Shown here: positions 11,911 to 20,789 of the stretch, piece by piece | Layout of the letters: the number at the start of each line of letters is the position of its first letter | How positions within the stretch are numbered: the stretch's first letter is position 1 | NCBI GenBank assembly: GCA_010672585.1 | Contig: JAAHGF010000018.1 | Coordinates: 62,001-126,000 of the forward strand | DNA length: 64,000 nucleotides | Direction: 5' to 3' | From: Okeania sp. SIO1I7 | Lineage (GTDB): Bacteria; Cyanobacteriota; Cyanobacteriia; Cyanobacteriales; Microcoleaceae | The notes under the pieces: model-generated | What the model was told of the DNA's origin: nothing | Database searches by the model: none | What the model saw: the letters and a program-made list of their open reading frames with translations, nothing else | Program-made: the position numbers and the translations under genes

Positions 11911-12775
11911 CTCCAGATTCCCTTATTTTTATGAAACCATCAATAAACGCCATTGGGTAGACTCCTATTTTAGTTTCTTAAACCCACCCACGACCAATTA
12001 AATGATTGAGCAATTTTAAGTTAATATTGAGCTATCAGAAAATACTCTAATAGCTTATTTTTTATGAACAATCAGAAATGCTTTTAGACAGAGAAAGCTA
12101 AATATTCAGCATTTTTTTGTCATCTCTATACTTTGACGCATTTTCTGTTCACAATTAATCAATGCAGAATGTTCTGCGTTTGTCAAGTTTACCTCTAATA
12201 CTTTTCTGACTACCTTACTTCCTAACAAACAAGGAACTTATAAAAAAATATTTTCTAAACTATATTGCTCTTGAAGATAGACACTACAAGGTAAAAGTTG
12301 ATTTTGATTTTAACAATATTTTGGTCAGGGTACTGTCTAACTTTCCTGCTAAAATAATTACAACACTTTTCATTTAAGTAGGCTATAAAATTCTTTTGGG
12401 CTGGGAGTAGGGAGTAGGATAATGCTTTAGCTACTGTAGTCTATCCTATGTGAAAACTGCTATTGAACATAGCAAATACCAATAACAGAAGCATAATTTA
12501 TAGAATTCTTTGCTTAATTTGGTGCGTTATAATTTTGGCAAAATAATCAGCAGAGGTCTCCTGTTAAAATTTTTAGAAGACCTCTGTCTTTTATGTATTT
12601 AAAGCTTCTAGGAAATTTTACTCAAAAAAACTGGGCAGAAGGAAAGACCAAAATTGGTAATTCCCATTTTCTACAATAGAGTCTATATGCTGGTGGAAAA
12701 AGTATAGGTATTCAAATTCCACTCAAATTAAAGACCATCAAAACCTTTTTACTAATAGACTTGTTGGAATTATTT
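11911..12775. other. Non-coding spacer with one terminator-like hairpin
   Basis: No gene was found. Apart from the hairpin at 12551-12586 I see only AT-rich unique sequence and a short GGGAGTAGGGAGTAGG run near 12403-12418. Confidence 0.5.
12551..12586. terminator. Terminator-like hairpin downstream of ndhO
   Basis: CAGAGGTCT (12551-12559) pairs exactly with AGACCTCTG (12578-12586) around an 18-base loop. T-rich tails on both sides (TCTTTTATG on the plus strand) would allow action in either direction. It lies about 190 bases past the end of ndhO. Confidence 0.55.
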
Positions 12776-12994
12776 CTACTTGAATTCTTCTAACTGATCT
12801 AGTCGTAACCAGATATTCGGAGTTGGTACTTTGCCGAATTTGACAAAAGCGTAATCTCCTTTTGTATCAACAACTTCTCCCTGACTATCAAATATATAGG
12901 GAGGAAACCTTGTGTCACTAGCTTTGGCCTCTAAGCTATTTTCAAGTTTTTCTCGCACAACACGAACTACACTACCTTTTTTAATGTTTGCCAT
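12776..12994 (-). CDS. ndhO: NAD(P)H-quinone oxidoreductase subunit O
   Basis: NdhO is a small cyanobacterial and chloroplast subunit of the thylakoid NDH-1 complex, which takes part in cyclic electron flow and respiration. Its 72 residues match the family length. The recognisable core is [11 protein letters not shown], then [11 protein letters not shown], then [20 protein letters not shown]. It is peripheral, with no membrane segment. A purine-rich AAGGGAT lies about 13 bases before the ATG. It is monocistronic here, as is common for ndhO. Confidence 0.93.
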   Translation of the reverse strand: MANIKKGSVVRVVREKLENSLEAKASDTRFPPYIFDSQGEVVDTKGDYAFVKFGKVPTPNIWLRLDQLEEFK

Positions 12995-13174
12995 ATATGA
13001 TTTCTATCCCTTGTATTTTCTGTTGAAATTCTAATACGGAATGGGAGTGAATAACCCGACGTTGAACCTAACAGTTACCGAAAAATATTGATAGGTGGTT
13101 GCCAAAATCTGGTCTTATAGTAGGGAGATTAAATAGGAGCAGACAACTCTGAACTTCTACTACCCTTGGTGAAG

Positions 13175-13213
13175 TTCTCTCCTGTTAAATCGACCGATTA
13201 TAACGGGAGCTTC
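13175..13213. repeat. IS200/IS605-type end hairpin, tnpB-downstream copy
   Basis: CTCCTGTTA (13179-13187) pairs with TAACGGGAG (13201-13209). The repeat overlaps the last codons and stop of the decayed tnpB. A direct copy lies beyond the other end of the remnant at 13899-13930. Confidence 0.65.
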
Positions 13214-13824
13214 TCAAACAAAGAAGTTTCTTGTTTCCCAGGCTGACTAATGCCTAAGCCTCCACAAGCACACAAGATTATACCCACCTCGTTTAATGCT
13301 TTATTTAATATGTTAATTGCTGCATTTTCATCTCTATCTAAAACTGTTTTACATTTAGGACAAGAGTGAGTTCTAACTGATAAAGTTTTAGATACTTTTT
13401 GACAAAAATTACTACAATTTTGTGATGTATTGTGAGGATGTACGGGCGAATGGCCATTCGCCCCTACTTACATGAACACCGCTACCAGATTGATCGGGTA
13501 TTAGCCAACGTTTCCAAGCTTTATCTAGTCTTTGTAAGTTAATTTGTTGAACCTCGTATGGATATTTCTTTGTAGTCAGGAAACAACTGTTTTGTCTGTT
13601 TAAGTGCTGATTGTTGAAAATAATAATCTGGCCTACTAGAAATTTCACCAATAGGGCATGAAATTAGTGAGCAACGGTCAACTTGACATCTACTTCTATT
13701 TAACCAATCTAGTCTTTGGCTATCACGCATAATTGTAATGCCTTCGTAACAGTTCTAGCCAATAATCAATTTTGACTGACTGTTCAGGAGTGGGCTTAAT
13801 TTTGTAGCAATGAGTAATTATCAT
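13198..13824 (-). pseudogene. Decayed IS200/IS605-family tnpB
   Basis: Pieces of one TnpB protein lie in three frames in the right order. The N-terminus MIITHCYKIKPTPEQSVKID starts at 13824, then comes RLDWLNRSRCQVDRCSL and QQSALKQTKQLFPDYKEI (13730-13540). Next is LQRLDKAWKRWLIP in another frame, and finally the zinc-finger end RTHSCPKCKTVLDRDENAA near 13280-13400. Most of the middle RuvC-like catalytic core is missing. An AAGGGGCGAATGGCCATTCGCC-type hairpin repeat near 13441-13468 sits where it was lost. With frameshifts and a large deletion it cannot be active. It matches the InsQ/TnpB-like branch common in cyanobacteria and differs from the intact tnpB at 24607. Confidence 0.8.
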
Positions 13825-13898
13825 AATTTTTCTACTACTCTTTAAGCACTAGATTTGAACAGCAATGGACACCTGTTTAATTTTCTCTCGGCAATTCC

Positions 13899-13930
13899 CC
13901 TCCCGTTAAATGGCTCGATTATAACGGCAG
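13899..13930. repeat. IS200/IS605-type end hairpin overlapping the mutM stop
   Basis: The sequence CCTCCCGTTAAAT, then CGATTATAACGGCAG, is a same-orientation copy of the hairpin at 13175-13213. The mutM stop codon (13919-13921) and its last Leu-Pro-Leu codons lie inside it. The tnpB remnant also ends Leu-Pro-Leu-stop in its own copy. Confidence 0.65.
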
Positions 13931-14848
13931 ACTACTTGCCGAATCAAGTTGGCATTGAGGACAAAAATGAGTAGACCGACCCGCAAGTTTAATTTTCTCT
14001 AAAGAAGTATCACAAATTCGACATGGTTGACCAGCACGATTATAAACCCAAGCTACACCACCATAATTGCCATTAACTCCCTTAACATTTAAGAAGTTGC
14101 TGAATGTTGTACCACCTGCATCTATAGAGTTTTGTAATACTTTGAGTATAGCTATATGCAGTTGTTCTATTTGAGTTTCCGTCAAATCTTTGCACAGAGT
14201 TGTTGGTCTAATACCACTGAGAAATAGCGCTTCATCAGCATAAATATTACCCAACCCAGCAATTGTTGTCTGGTCTAAAAGGGCTGTTTTAATTGCTCTG
14301 TGTCTTTTGTCAAGTTTGTTGGTAAGATATTCTAGGCAAAATTCAGGAGAAAATGGTTCTGGACCCAGTTTTTTCAGACCAGTAATAATGTGAGATATTT
14401 CTGTTGCGGGTGGTACTCCCCACATCTGGCCAAAAGTGCGTTGGTCTACAAATCTTAATTCATCGGTAGGATGACCTTCACTTCCTGAAGAGCGATCGCC
14501 AAAAAATATTCTCACTCGCGTATGTTTATGTAGACTTTCTTCTGGTTTTACCCATAATAGTTGGCCTGTCATTCGTAAATGCACCCCTAGCCAACCATCT
14601 TGCTTTTCTTTAAGCTGTGTAAGTTTTGGAGTTTTTGTATCCCACTTGTAGAGTTGGGCAAGTAAATATTTACCTCGTCTATGCCACCCCGTGATCGCTT
14701 TTCCCTGCAAACCGCCCAAAAAATCACCCACAGAAATTGGGTGGGCAACTGTGCGTTCTAATAACACTTCCCCACCCACTATTTTTTTATTGAGAGTCAG
14801 TTGATTGAGACCTCGTTTTACTATTTCTACTTCTGGCAGTTCTGGCAC
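13919..14848 (-). CDS. mutM: Formamidopyrimidine-DNA glycosylase
   Basis: Fpg/MutM removes 8-oxoguanine and formamidopyrimidines and cuts the strand by beta/delta elimination. I place the start at the GTG at 14848 because the mature protein must begin with the catalytic proline of PELPEVEIVKRGL; an upstream ATG at 14893 would bury it. Pro2, Glu3, the GKYLL lysine and LGPEPF are present. The C-terminal zinc finger is complete (CRICDTS, then HFCPQCQ). Length is about 309 residues, slightly above the usual 270-290. The extra tail after the zinc finger (LDSASSLPL) partly comes from a transposon-end repeat. It lies 166 bases downstream of psaE on the same strand. Confidence 0.95.
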   Translation of the reverse strand: MPELPEVEIVKRGLNQLTLNKKIVGGEVLLERTVAHPISVGDFLGGLQGKAITGWHRRGKYLLAQLYKWDTKTPKLTQLKEKQDGWLGVHLRMTGQLLWVKPEESLHKHTRVRIFFGDRSSGSEGHPTDELRFVDQRTFGQMWGVPPATEISHIITGLKKLGPEPFSPEFCLEYLTNKLDKRHRAIKTALLDQTTIAGLGNIYADEALFLSGIRPTTLCKDLTETQIEQLHIAILKVLQNSIDAGGTTFSNFLNVKGVNGNYGGVAWVYNRAGQPCRICDTSLEKIKLAGRSTHFCPQCQLDSASSLPL

Positions 14849-15014
14849 AGTCTTAACTATAATTTTTACAGTATTAATTATTATTATAGACACTGTAGAA
14901 ATTTTTTCTAGTTAAGCATCGATCTGAGGCAGTTTTGGCCTATTTTTGTTTATTTAATTAGAATTGCTCAACTGAGGTTTTGCTATAACTCTGGGTTCAA
15001 AGAATAGTTTGAGG

Positions 15015-15245
15015 CTAACTCTTTTTACCTTTAGGAGCTTCTACCTCTACTACTTCTTCGGTACCAAAGTTATTAGTGTTAACGCCAGCTGCACTACCAC
15101 TAAAACCTGTGTAATTTACTTTGTCAAAGCGAACAATAACAGGATACTTGATGCCACTTTTGTCAACGGAAGCAACTGTACCAATCTCATTATACCAGTA
15201 GGATTCTTTGCGTAAAATCCGAACTTTAGAACCACGTTGAACCAT
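15015..15245 (-). CDS. psaE: Photosystem I reaction centre subunit IV
   Basis: PsaE is a small stromal (cytoplasmic) subunit of photosystem I that helps dock ferredoxin and supports cyclic electron flow. The 76 residues show the SH3-like family pattern: [37 protein letters not shown] and [11 protein letters not shown] good AAGGGA ribosome site precedes the ATG. The C-terminus has a short basic tail, PKGKKS. It lies between a DUF6391-type gene and mutM, all on the minus strand, with 90-170 base gaps, so each may also have its own promoter. Confidence 0.97.
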   Translation of the reverse strand: MVQRGSKVRILRKESYWYNEIGTVASVDKSGIKYPVIVRFDKVNYTGFSGSAAGVNTNNFGTEEVVEVEAPKGKKS

Positions 15246-15335
15246 GAATTTTTTTTCCCTTAAAGTTAAGAATGGTAAAACTTTCCTCTCATCCTATATC
15301 TTTTAAGTCTGAGATTTTTTTAAGTTTTGTTGCAA

Positions 15336-15956
15336 TTAGTTGAGCCAGGATACCTGAACAAAATGAGCTGGACGACCCCATAAATCTTGAGTTACAGAAA
15401 TATTTACCACTCTTAAATTGAAAGGAATAGCGGTTGTTAAATATTTTTGGGCTAAATTGCCTAGCTCTGGTGCTACTTGGAACGCTGCTGTCGCTGCAAT
15501 GCCAAAACCTAAGAGTTGCTCAATTGGTTTCCTAGGCATAAGTGTATTTATACCTAGAGCCAATCCTAGAGTGAGAGTCATTGCCACTGATAAATTTGTG
15601 CCACATCTAGGATGTACTGCCAAGTCCCATTCTCCAGAAGTAATTCGCTGTAATGCTACTTCTACTGCTTGGTCTAATTGAGATGGATTTACTGAACCAT
15701 AAAGGTAAAATCCTTGTGGTGTAGACATTCCTCCAATTGATTCGTCAGAGGATGTTGAATTTCCTGAGTTTGCTAATTCACTCAGTACCCAAACTGTAGC
15801 ATGTTCCAGAGCATGAACTTGTCTAATTGTCAATATTTCTTTTAAGCCAGGAATAAATTCTAATTGTTGGAGAAAATCACTATCTTGTGTAGGTTGGGGG
15901 GCAAAATTAAAGGGAAACTGTTGGTTTCCAAAGGAAGTAGAGGTGCTTGCTGTCAT
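15336..15956 (-). CDS. DUF6391-type conserved cyanobacterial protein
   Basis: 206 residues with a conserved core IRQVHALEHATVWVL and VHPRCGTNLSVAMTLTLGLALG. The two His in HALEH and the HPRCGTN segment look like a metal or active site, but no function is established as far as I know. Two hydrophobic stretches (about residues 128-146 and 155-170) may cross or touch the membrane. The first 30 residues are low in complexity. I recall this family next to psaE in other cyanobacteria. The DUF number is from memory. Confidence 0.65.
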   Translation of the reverse strand: MTASTSTSFGNQQFPFNFAPQPTQDSDFLQQLEFIPGLKEILTIRQVHALEHATVWVLSELANSGNSTSSDESIGGMSTPQGFYLYGSVNPSQLDQAVEVALQRITSGEWDLAVHPRCGTNLSVAMTLTLGLALGINTLMPRKPIEQLLGFGIAATAAFQVAPELGNLAQKYLTTAIPFNLRVVNISVTQDLWGRPAHFVQVSWLN

Positions 15957-16853
15957 GTTTTTTTAATTTGTTTGCTCTGGGCAATTAAATATTTCTAGAT
16001 TTTATTCTTTTTCAGATTTATATACCAATTGTAATTTAAGCTATGAGTTCTTGTTGATATTGAGAGAATGGTAAAATTTAGGCAATAGGGAACAAGGGGA
16101 AATTTGTTTGTTCCGCATTCCCCACAGAAAAAATATGCTCGCTTCAACAGCTATATAATTTTTATTATTGCTAATTAATGAGACTTGATATTAGTGAATT
16201 ATTTGAATGTATAAAATTATTTCCTCATTCAACTTATAATTCTTTTATCTTCTCAAATTCATAGTGTTAACTAAGTCTTACAAATTCAAGTTTCGTGCTT
16301 TCTGAAACTATAAATAAAGGGGTTGATTTTTGAGCTATTTTTTACATACAGAAAACTTTTAGCTACATCGCCTGTTATATCTACATTGTTAGTTATACAA
16401 TTTCCGTTTAAATACTTATAAATCAGTCAGCAAAAAGTAGAGATATTTAGTGTTTAAGCGAGAGGATATGTTTTTTCACAACACTATCGAAAAGCCCTGA
16501 ATATTACCAATGTATAATGGATAATTGATAATTGATAATTAATCGAATCTAGGTTTAAAGTCTATCCTTTTAAGGATAAAAAAGCGGTCGAAGGATGGCG
16601 AGTTCTCCTCGCTGGCCTCCAATTGACCAAGAGAAGAAATCAGATTTCCTTATATTCAATCCTCTCAGTTTTAACCAGAGGTAATTATCCATTATTCATT
16701 ATCCATTATCAATTAATGAAATAGCTTTTAGACGAGCTTTGCCTTTTCTACTATTAGTGACTTAATACCAAAAAAGCTTTATTATTCCTTCACCTCCATC
16801 CTAAATTCTAAATGGAGAATTTTTCATCTATATAATCTATGTAGTAATATTTA
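15957..16853. other. Non-coding spacer with one dispersed repeat
   Basis: No gene was found. About 16510-16720 is a long repeat block: TAATGGATAATTGATAATTG, then ATCCTTTTAAGGATAAAAAAGCGGTCG, a broken GGCGAG hairpin, AATTGACCAAGAGAAG, and a closing run of TATCCATTATCAATTA. It matches blocks at 10990 and 30050 in reverse orientation. Confidence 0.5.
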
Positions 16854-17600
16854 CTATTGTGTTTCTTCTTGCCTTTGACCATTACGAAATACTCCAGGAA
16901 ATCGTTTTCCTTCAGCATCTATAATAATCCCAACACCATGAGGTATTCCTCCTCTTAACTCTCCTTCATAACGAATTCCATTAGGATATGTACAACTTCC
17001 TTTGCCATCTAGTTGTGAATTATAAAAATCTCCTTGACACCGTATACCATCGGCACGAGTAAATACTCCTGGACCAAAAGGAACACCAGCAAAGAAATCT
17101 CCCTCATAGCGATCGCCACTAGCGTAAATAAATTGACCTTGACCAGTAGGCTGACTACTAATCACACTACTAGAGAGATTCTCCACCAAGTTAAAATCTC
17201 CCACAAAGCGATCGCCATTGGCGAAAATAATTGTACCTGACCTAATCTGTCCATTTTGGAATACTCCTGTAATTCTGGAATCATTAGAGAAGATAAAAGT
17301 ACCCTGTCCATTAGGCAGACCATTCCGAAATTGTCCTTCGTAGCGATTACGATTAGCATAAACATATACACCACTTCCTTCTGGTCTTCCATTGACAAAA
17401 TCTCCAGCATAATTATCTCCATTGGGATAATTGCATTTAACTCTGCCAGTAGGAGGGTTTCCTTCGCAAAAAGGTGCTTCTGTTTGTTCTTGTGCCATTA
17501 AGGACTGAGGATGCCACATCAAAATTGTGTATCCCAGGCAAGAAGCTGTTAATATTGCTATTTTTAGTTGTTTTATTGATAGCATCATGGCCAATATCAA
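16854..17600 (-). CDS. Secreted MORN-repeat protein
   Basis: The N-terminus (about residues 1-36, ending LMAQ) looks like a signal peptide, so the protein is exported to the periplasm or thylakoid lumen. The rest is about eight MORN repeats of roughly 23 residues: GDNYAGDFVNGRPEGSGVYV, RYEGQFRNGLPNGQGTF, RYEGDFFAGVPFGPGVF and RYEGELRGGIPHGVGI. Two cysteines in GIRCQGDF and GSCTYPNG could form a disulfide. MORN repeats form an elongated beta sheet that binds partners or lipids; no enzyme domain is present. Three Met codons near the start make the exact N-terminus uncertain. Confidence 0.8.
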   Translation of the reverse strand: MILAMMLSIKQLKIAILTASCLGYTILMWHPQSLMAQEQTEAPFCEGNPPTGRVKCNYPNGDNYAGDFVNGRPEGSGVYVYANRNRYEGQFRNGLPNGQGTFIFSNDSRITGVFQNGQIRSGTIIFANGDRFVGDFNLVENLSSSVISSQPTGQGQFIYASGDRYEGDFFAGVPFGPGVFTRADGIRCQGDFYNSQLDGKGSCTYPNGIRYEGELRGGIPHGVGIIIDAEGKRFPGVFRNGQRQEETQ

Positions 17601-17703
17601 GCCTATTTATTAATTTAAACAGTTTCTATTATTTTTTGATTCCATTATTATATAGAGTTCCACAGAACTGTGGAGTTATAGATCATTACTAATCAGCAAC
17701 ACC

Positions 17704-18770
17704 ATATATTCAGTCACGAAATGCTATTTCTTTAGTTGAATAAAAAATCATTACTATGGCCAGTATGCAACCAATAATTACATACTATCATAATTTTTTT
17801 TGGGGATGCAAGGGGAAATACCTTGCCGTTTTTTTTGAGCTTCACAAGATGATGATTTTTCTTTGGTTGTGAATAATAGCGTTGGCGGAGCAAGTGCGGT
17901 AGCTACATCGCTTCTACATGAGTAAATATGTTATGGGGTAAAAATTTTTCCTGTCGCCACTCCTTTAATTAGAGTCCTTCACAGGATGATAACTTTTCTC
18001 TGCTTTGATGGTGTGAGTATCCCTTCTATATGTATTCAGTGGCGAAATGCTATCTCTTTAGTTGAATAAAAAGTCATGCTTATGGGCAGTATGCACCCAA
18101 TCATTACATACTATCATAATTTTTTTTGGGGATGCAAGGGGAAATACCTTGCCGTTTTTTTTGAGCTTCACAAGATGATGATTTTTCTTTGGTTGTGTAT
18201 AATAGCGTACGCTTCTGCATAAGTAAATAGGACTTGCTGATTAAATATCAAAGCATTGACTGATATTGGTAAGTGCGTTTTTTGGCCTTGAAAAAGTGCG
18301 CCTATTTTCAGGTCAAAAAGCCCATGCATGCTAGTATTTTGGGATGATTATGGCAGAAAAATCACTCTGACAATAATTCCTCCTACCTCCTCTATAATTC
18401 CCATTTCTCCTGTCTTCCCCTCCACCTGAGGGGTCAGGGATGGGTTGTCTCCTGTCTCCTGTCTCCTACCCTCACCCATAAGACTTTTTCAGCAAGCCCT
18501 AAATATATGGATGTGTTGATGGGGTGAAAAATTTCTTCTGTAGCCACTTCTTGATCATAAAGCTTCACAGGATGATAACTTTTCTCTGTTTTGATGGTAT
18601 GAGTATCTCTTCTATATATAATATTCTGTGACGATATGTTGTTTTTTTAGTTGAATAAAAAGTCATGTGTAGGTACGAATAGAGGCAGATGATTACATAC
18701 TATCATAATTTTTTTTGGGGATGCAAGGGGAAAGCCTTGCCGTTTTTTTTGAGCTTCATAGAATGCAGAT
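17704..18770 (+). repeat. Three tandem copies of a 315-326 bp non-coding unit with terminator-like hairpins
   Basis: Three copies of TTTAGTTGAATAAAAA, then CATACTATCATAA, a T-run, GCAAGG-loop-CCTTGC and a run of eight T. The hairpin stems start at 17808, 18134 and 18723. The spacing is 326 bases, then 589, which becomes 315 once the inserted MITE is removed. Stems and T-runs are conserved while the loop differs (GGAAATA, GGAAATA, GGAAAG). A second shared part is GCTTCACAGGATGATAACTTTTCTCTG. No open frame of note lies inside. Confidence 0.85.
18228..18501 (-). mobile_element. MITE family A, copy 3 (inverted), inside the tandem repeat
   Basis: It runs from TAGGACTTGCTGA at 18228 to TCAGCAAGCCCTA at 18501, 274 bp, in reverse orientation to the other copies. 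It carries the family body (CAGTCAATGCTTTGATATTT reversed, CTCCTGTCTCCTGTCTCC). It splits the second and third units of the surrounding tandem array. Confidence 0.85.
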
Positions 18771-18903
18771 TAATCATCCATATATCCGTGGCTAAATCCT
18801 TGTCTAGCAACAACTGCATTAGAAATTATGAAGTCCGTTCATAGGGACACAGCCAAATTAATAAGTAGAGCGAGTCTAAAAAATTAGGATAATTTATTTT
18901 TTA

Positions 18904-20091
18904 TTACTCCTCAGTTGTTGGCTGACTTCCTACCTCTTTTTGAATTTCCACACCACTTTGCTCAAACACGACGACTGGGTCAGCTCCTGTCTTAAAGTCT
19001 ACTCGCTTTACCAATACCTTACCATTAGCTAGTCGTTGTCCAATTTTCACATATCTACTTGTAGGTTCTGTAGGAACCTTCACAATGATTTGCTTTTGAT
19101 GTCCTACTTGTACAACTCCACTAACTTCTATACCATCAGCGATAGTAGTATCTGGAGGAGGAGGAGGAGGTGGTGGTGGTGGTGGCGGCGGTGGTGGTGG
19201 TGGTGGAAAACCTGGCCCTCGCCACTGAGGAGGTGGGGTTGAACCTATTGGCAGTTCTGGTAAACCTGGTACTTGTTGAGTAGATGAACTGGGCAACTCT
19301 GGGGGTTTTGGTGGAGGTGGTGGCTCTTGAGATTGTGATTGTTGTGTAGTACCTTGAGGATGAGCCGCAACTGTGGTGTTACTATTTTTCCCTGACTGAG
19401 TATTGTTTCCTGATGCTGCTTGTTTGTTTGTATTTCGTGGTGGCCTACTGTTGGCCGTTTGCCTTGATGGAGTTATTGTTTGCCTTGATGGAGAGGGAGA
19501 TTGAGCTGAACTTGAATTTTGTCTGTTTGTAGCAGATGGCTGTTGTGAATTTTTTTGTTGAGCAACTTGGTTTGAGTCTGTCCCTTGGTTTGTTCTGCTT
19601 ACAGTTAACTCTGGTTCCCTCCAAGAAGAAGGGGATTTGGTTTCTGGTAGAGTTGGAATATTTGGTACTTGTTGACTATCTAATTCTGGAAGTTGGGTAG
19701 ATATAGAATCTCCTGTTTGATTTGATCTGCGACTTGGTACTGGAATAGTTGGTAAATTTGAGAAGGGATCTCTGGTGTCTGGAATACTGGAAATAGAAGT
19801 GGGTGTTTGAGTTTGAACTTCTTGTTGGAGAGATTTTGTTCTTTCATTCGGGTCTGTAGACCTAATTAAATCTTTTGCTGTATCTGACTTTTGGGGAACA
19901 TCAGGAGATGGGAAAGGTTCGTCAACAGCAAGAATTGGAGAAGGAGATTCAGGAGGGTCTATGGGAGTAGGAGAAGATTCTGGAGTATTGGCAGTAGAAC
20001 TGTTTCCTCTGTTCAAAAATGGTAGAGATTCACATCCACTTATCCACAAAGATAATAACCCAGCTCCTAATATTAGTAAAAATTTACGCAT
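18904..20091 (-). CDS. Proline-rich lipoprotein with possible GspC/PilP-like C-terminal domain
   Basis: I start at the ATG at 20091 because it gives a clean lipoprotein signal, MRKFLLILGAGLLSLWISGC, with Cys20 as the lipid site. An ATG 13 codons upstream is in frame but less likely. The middle is disordered (S, Q, T and P-rich), with a run of about 20 prolines near residue 305. The last 80 residues (EVSGVVQVGHQKQIIVKV, then VKIGQRLANGKVLVKRVDF) resemble the small beta domain of GspC/PilP proteins, and RDPFSNLP recalls their DPF motif. That would suggest a type IV pilus or secretion role, which is inference only. A shorter paralogue lies directly upstream. Confidence 0.65.
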   Translation of the reverse strand: MRKFLLILGAGLLSLWISGCESLPFLNRGNSSTANTPESSPTPIDPPESPSPILAVDEPFPSPDVPQKSDTAKDLIRSTDPNERTKSLQQEVQTQTPTSISSIPDTRDPFSNLPTIPVPSRRSNQTGDSISTQLPELDSQQVPNIPTLPETKSPSSWREPELTVSRTNQGTDSNQVAQQKNSQQPSATNRQNSSSAQSPSPSRQTITPSRQTANSRPPRNTNKQAASGNNTQSGKNSNTTVAAHPQGTTQQSQSQEPPPPPKPPELPSSSTQQVPGLPELPIGSTPPPQWRGPGFPPPPPPPPPPPPPPPPPPDTTIADGIEVSGVVQVGHQKQIIVKVPTEPTSRYVKIGQRLANGKVLVKRVDFKTGADPVVVFEQSGVEIQKEVGSQPTTEE

Positions 20092-20165
20092 TGCTAGTTC
20101 CGAAAAGCCTAATATTGTCAAGGGTAGCAAAAATTTAGCAAAATCATACTACGTTTGGGATCAAG

Positions 20166-20789
20166 TTAACAACCATGTTCTACAAATGAATTTGTATTTT
20201 GTTCAAATGGTGAAGTATTAGGTAATGGTCTTCTTCGTCTTTGTTGAGCAACAATTAGACTATCATCACTAGGCACTATCCTTCTAACGTTTTGTCGCCA
20301 AGTAGTGGGGGCAGTAGTTTCAGGAAGGGTAGGTAGACCAGGTAGTTGTTGGCCTTGTATTTCTGGCAATTGGGCTACGGAAGATTCTTCAGGTGCTAAT
20401 TCTGGTACTGGTATTTCAGGAACAACAGAAAATGGGTCTCTACCTCTGGGAACAGATATTGTTTCAGAAGGTTGAATTGTAGTATCATCTAGATCATTTC
20501 CTAAGTTTTGCTGTAAAACTTTTTCTCTTTCCTCTGGGTCGGTAGATTGGATCAAGTTAGCAACTGTATTGGACTTTTCTGGAATTTCTGCTGATGGAAT
20601 AGTCGATTCTGATTGTGAATCAGGAGATGGAGAATCTGGAACTTGAGCTAGAATTTGGTTAGAAAAACTGGCAGAATCTGATAATTCCATTAGTTGCATA
20701 TCTTCATCATTAAATGCTACAGATTCACCTCTAAGTATCCAGGTAGCTAATATTCCTATGCTGATGAAATATAAGACTTTTTTGTTCAT
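20166..20789 (-). CDS. Exported paralogue of the proline-rich lipoprotein, lacking its C-terminal domain
   Basis: 207 residues with an N-terminal signal (MNKKVLYFISIGILATWIL). It shares an ordered series of motifs with the next gene: LIQSTDPEEREKVLQQ, RGRDPFSVVPEIPVPEL, then QLPGLPTLPETTAPTTWR. It stops where the paralogue begins its long disordered tail and lacks the polyproline and beta domain. It ends 74 bases before the other gene starts, same strand, so the pair looks like a tandem duplication and probable operon. It has no lipobox cysteine in the usual place (WILRGE replaces WISGC). It may be a truncated duplicate or a specialised partner. Confidence 0.6.
   Translation of the reverse strand: MNKKVLYFISIGILATWILRGESVAFNDEDMQLMELSDSASFSNQILAQVPDSPSPDSQSESTIPSAEIPEKSNTVANLIQSTDPEEREKVLQQNLGNDLDDTTIQPSETISVPRGRDPFSVVPEIPVPELAPEESSVAQLPEIQGQQLPGLPTLPETTAPTTWRQNVRRIVPSDDSLIVAQQRRRRPLPNTSPFEQNTNSFVEHGC

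Noticed and set aside
19036-19242. Trp/Arg-rich 68-residue frame
   Set aside because: Antisense translation of the polyproline-coding run.
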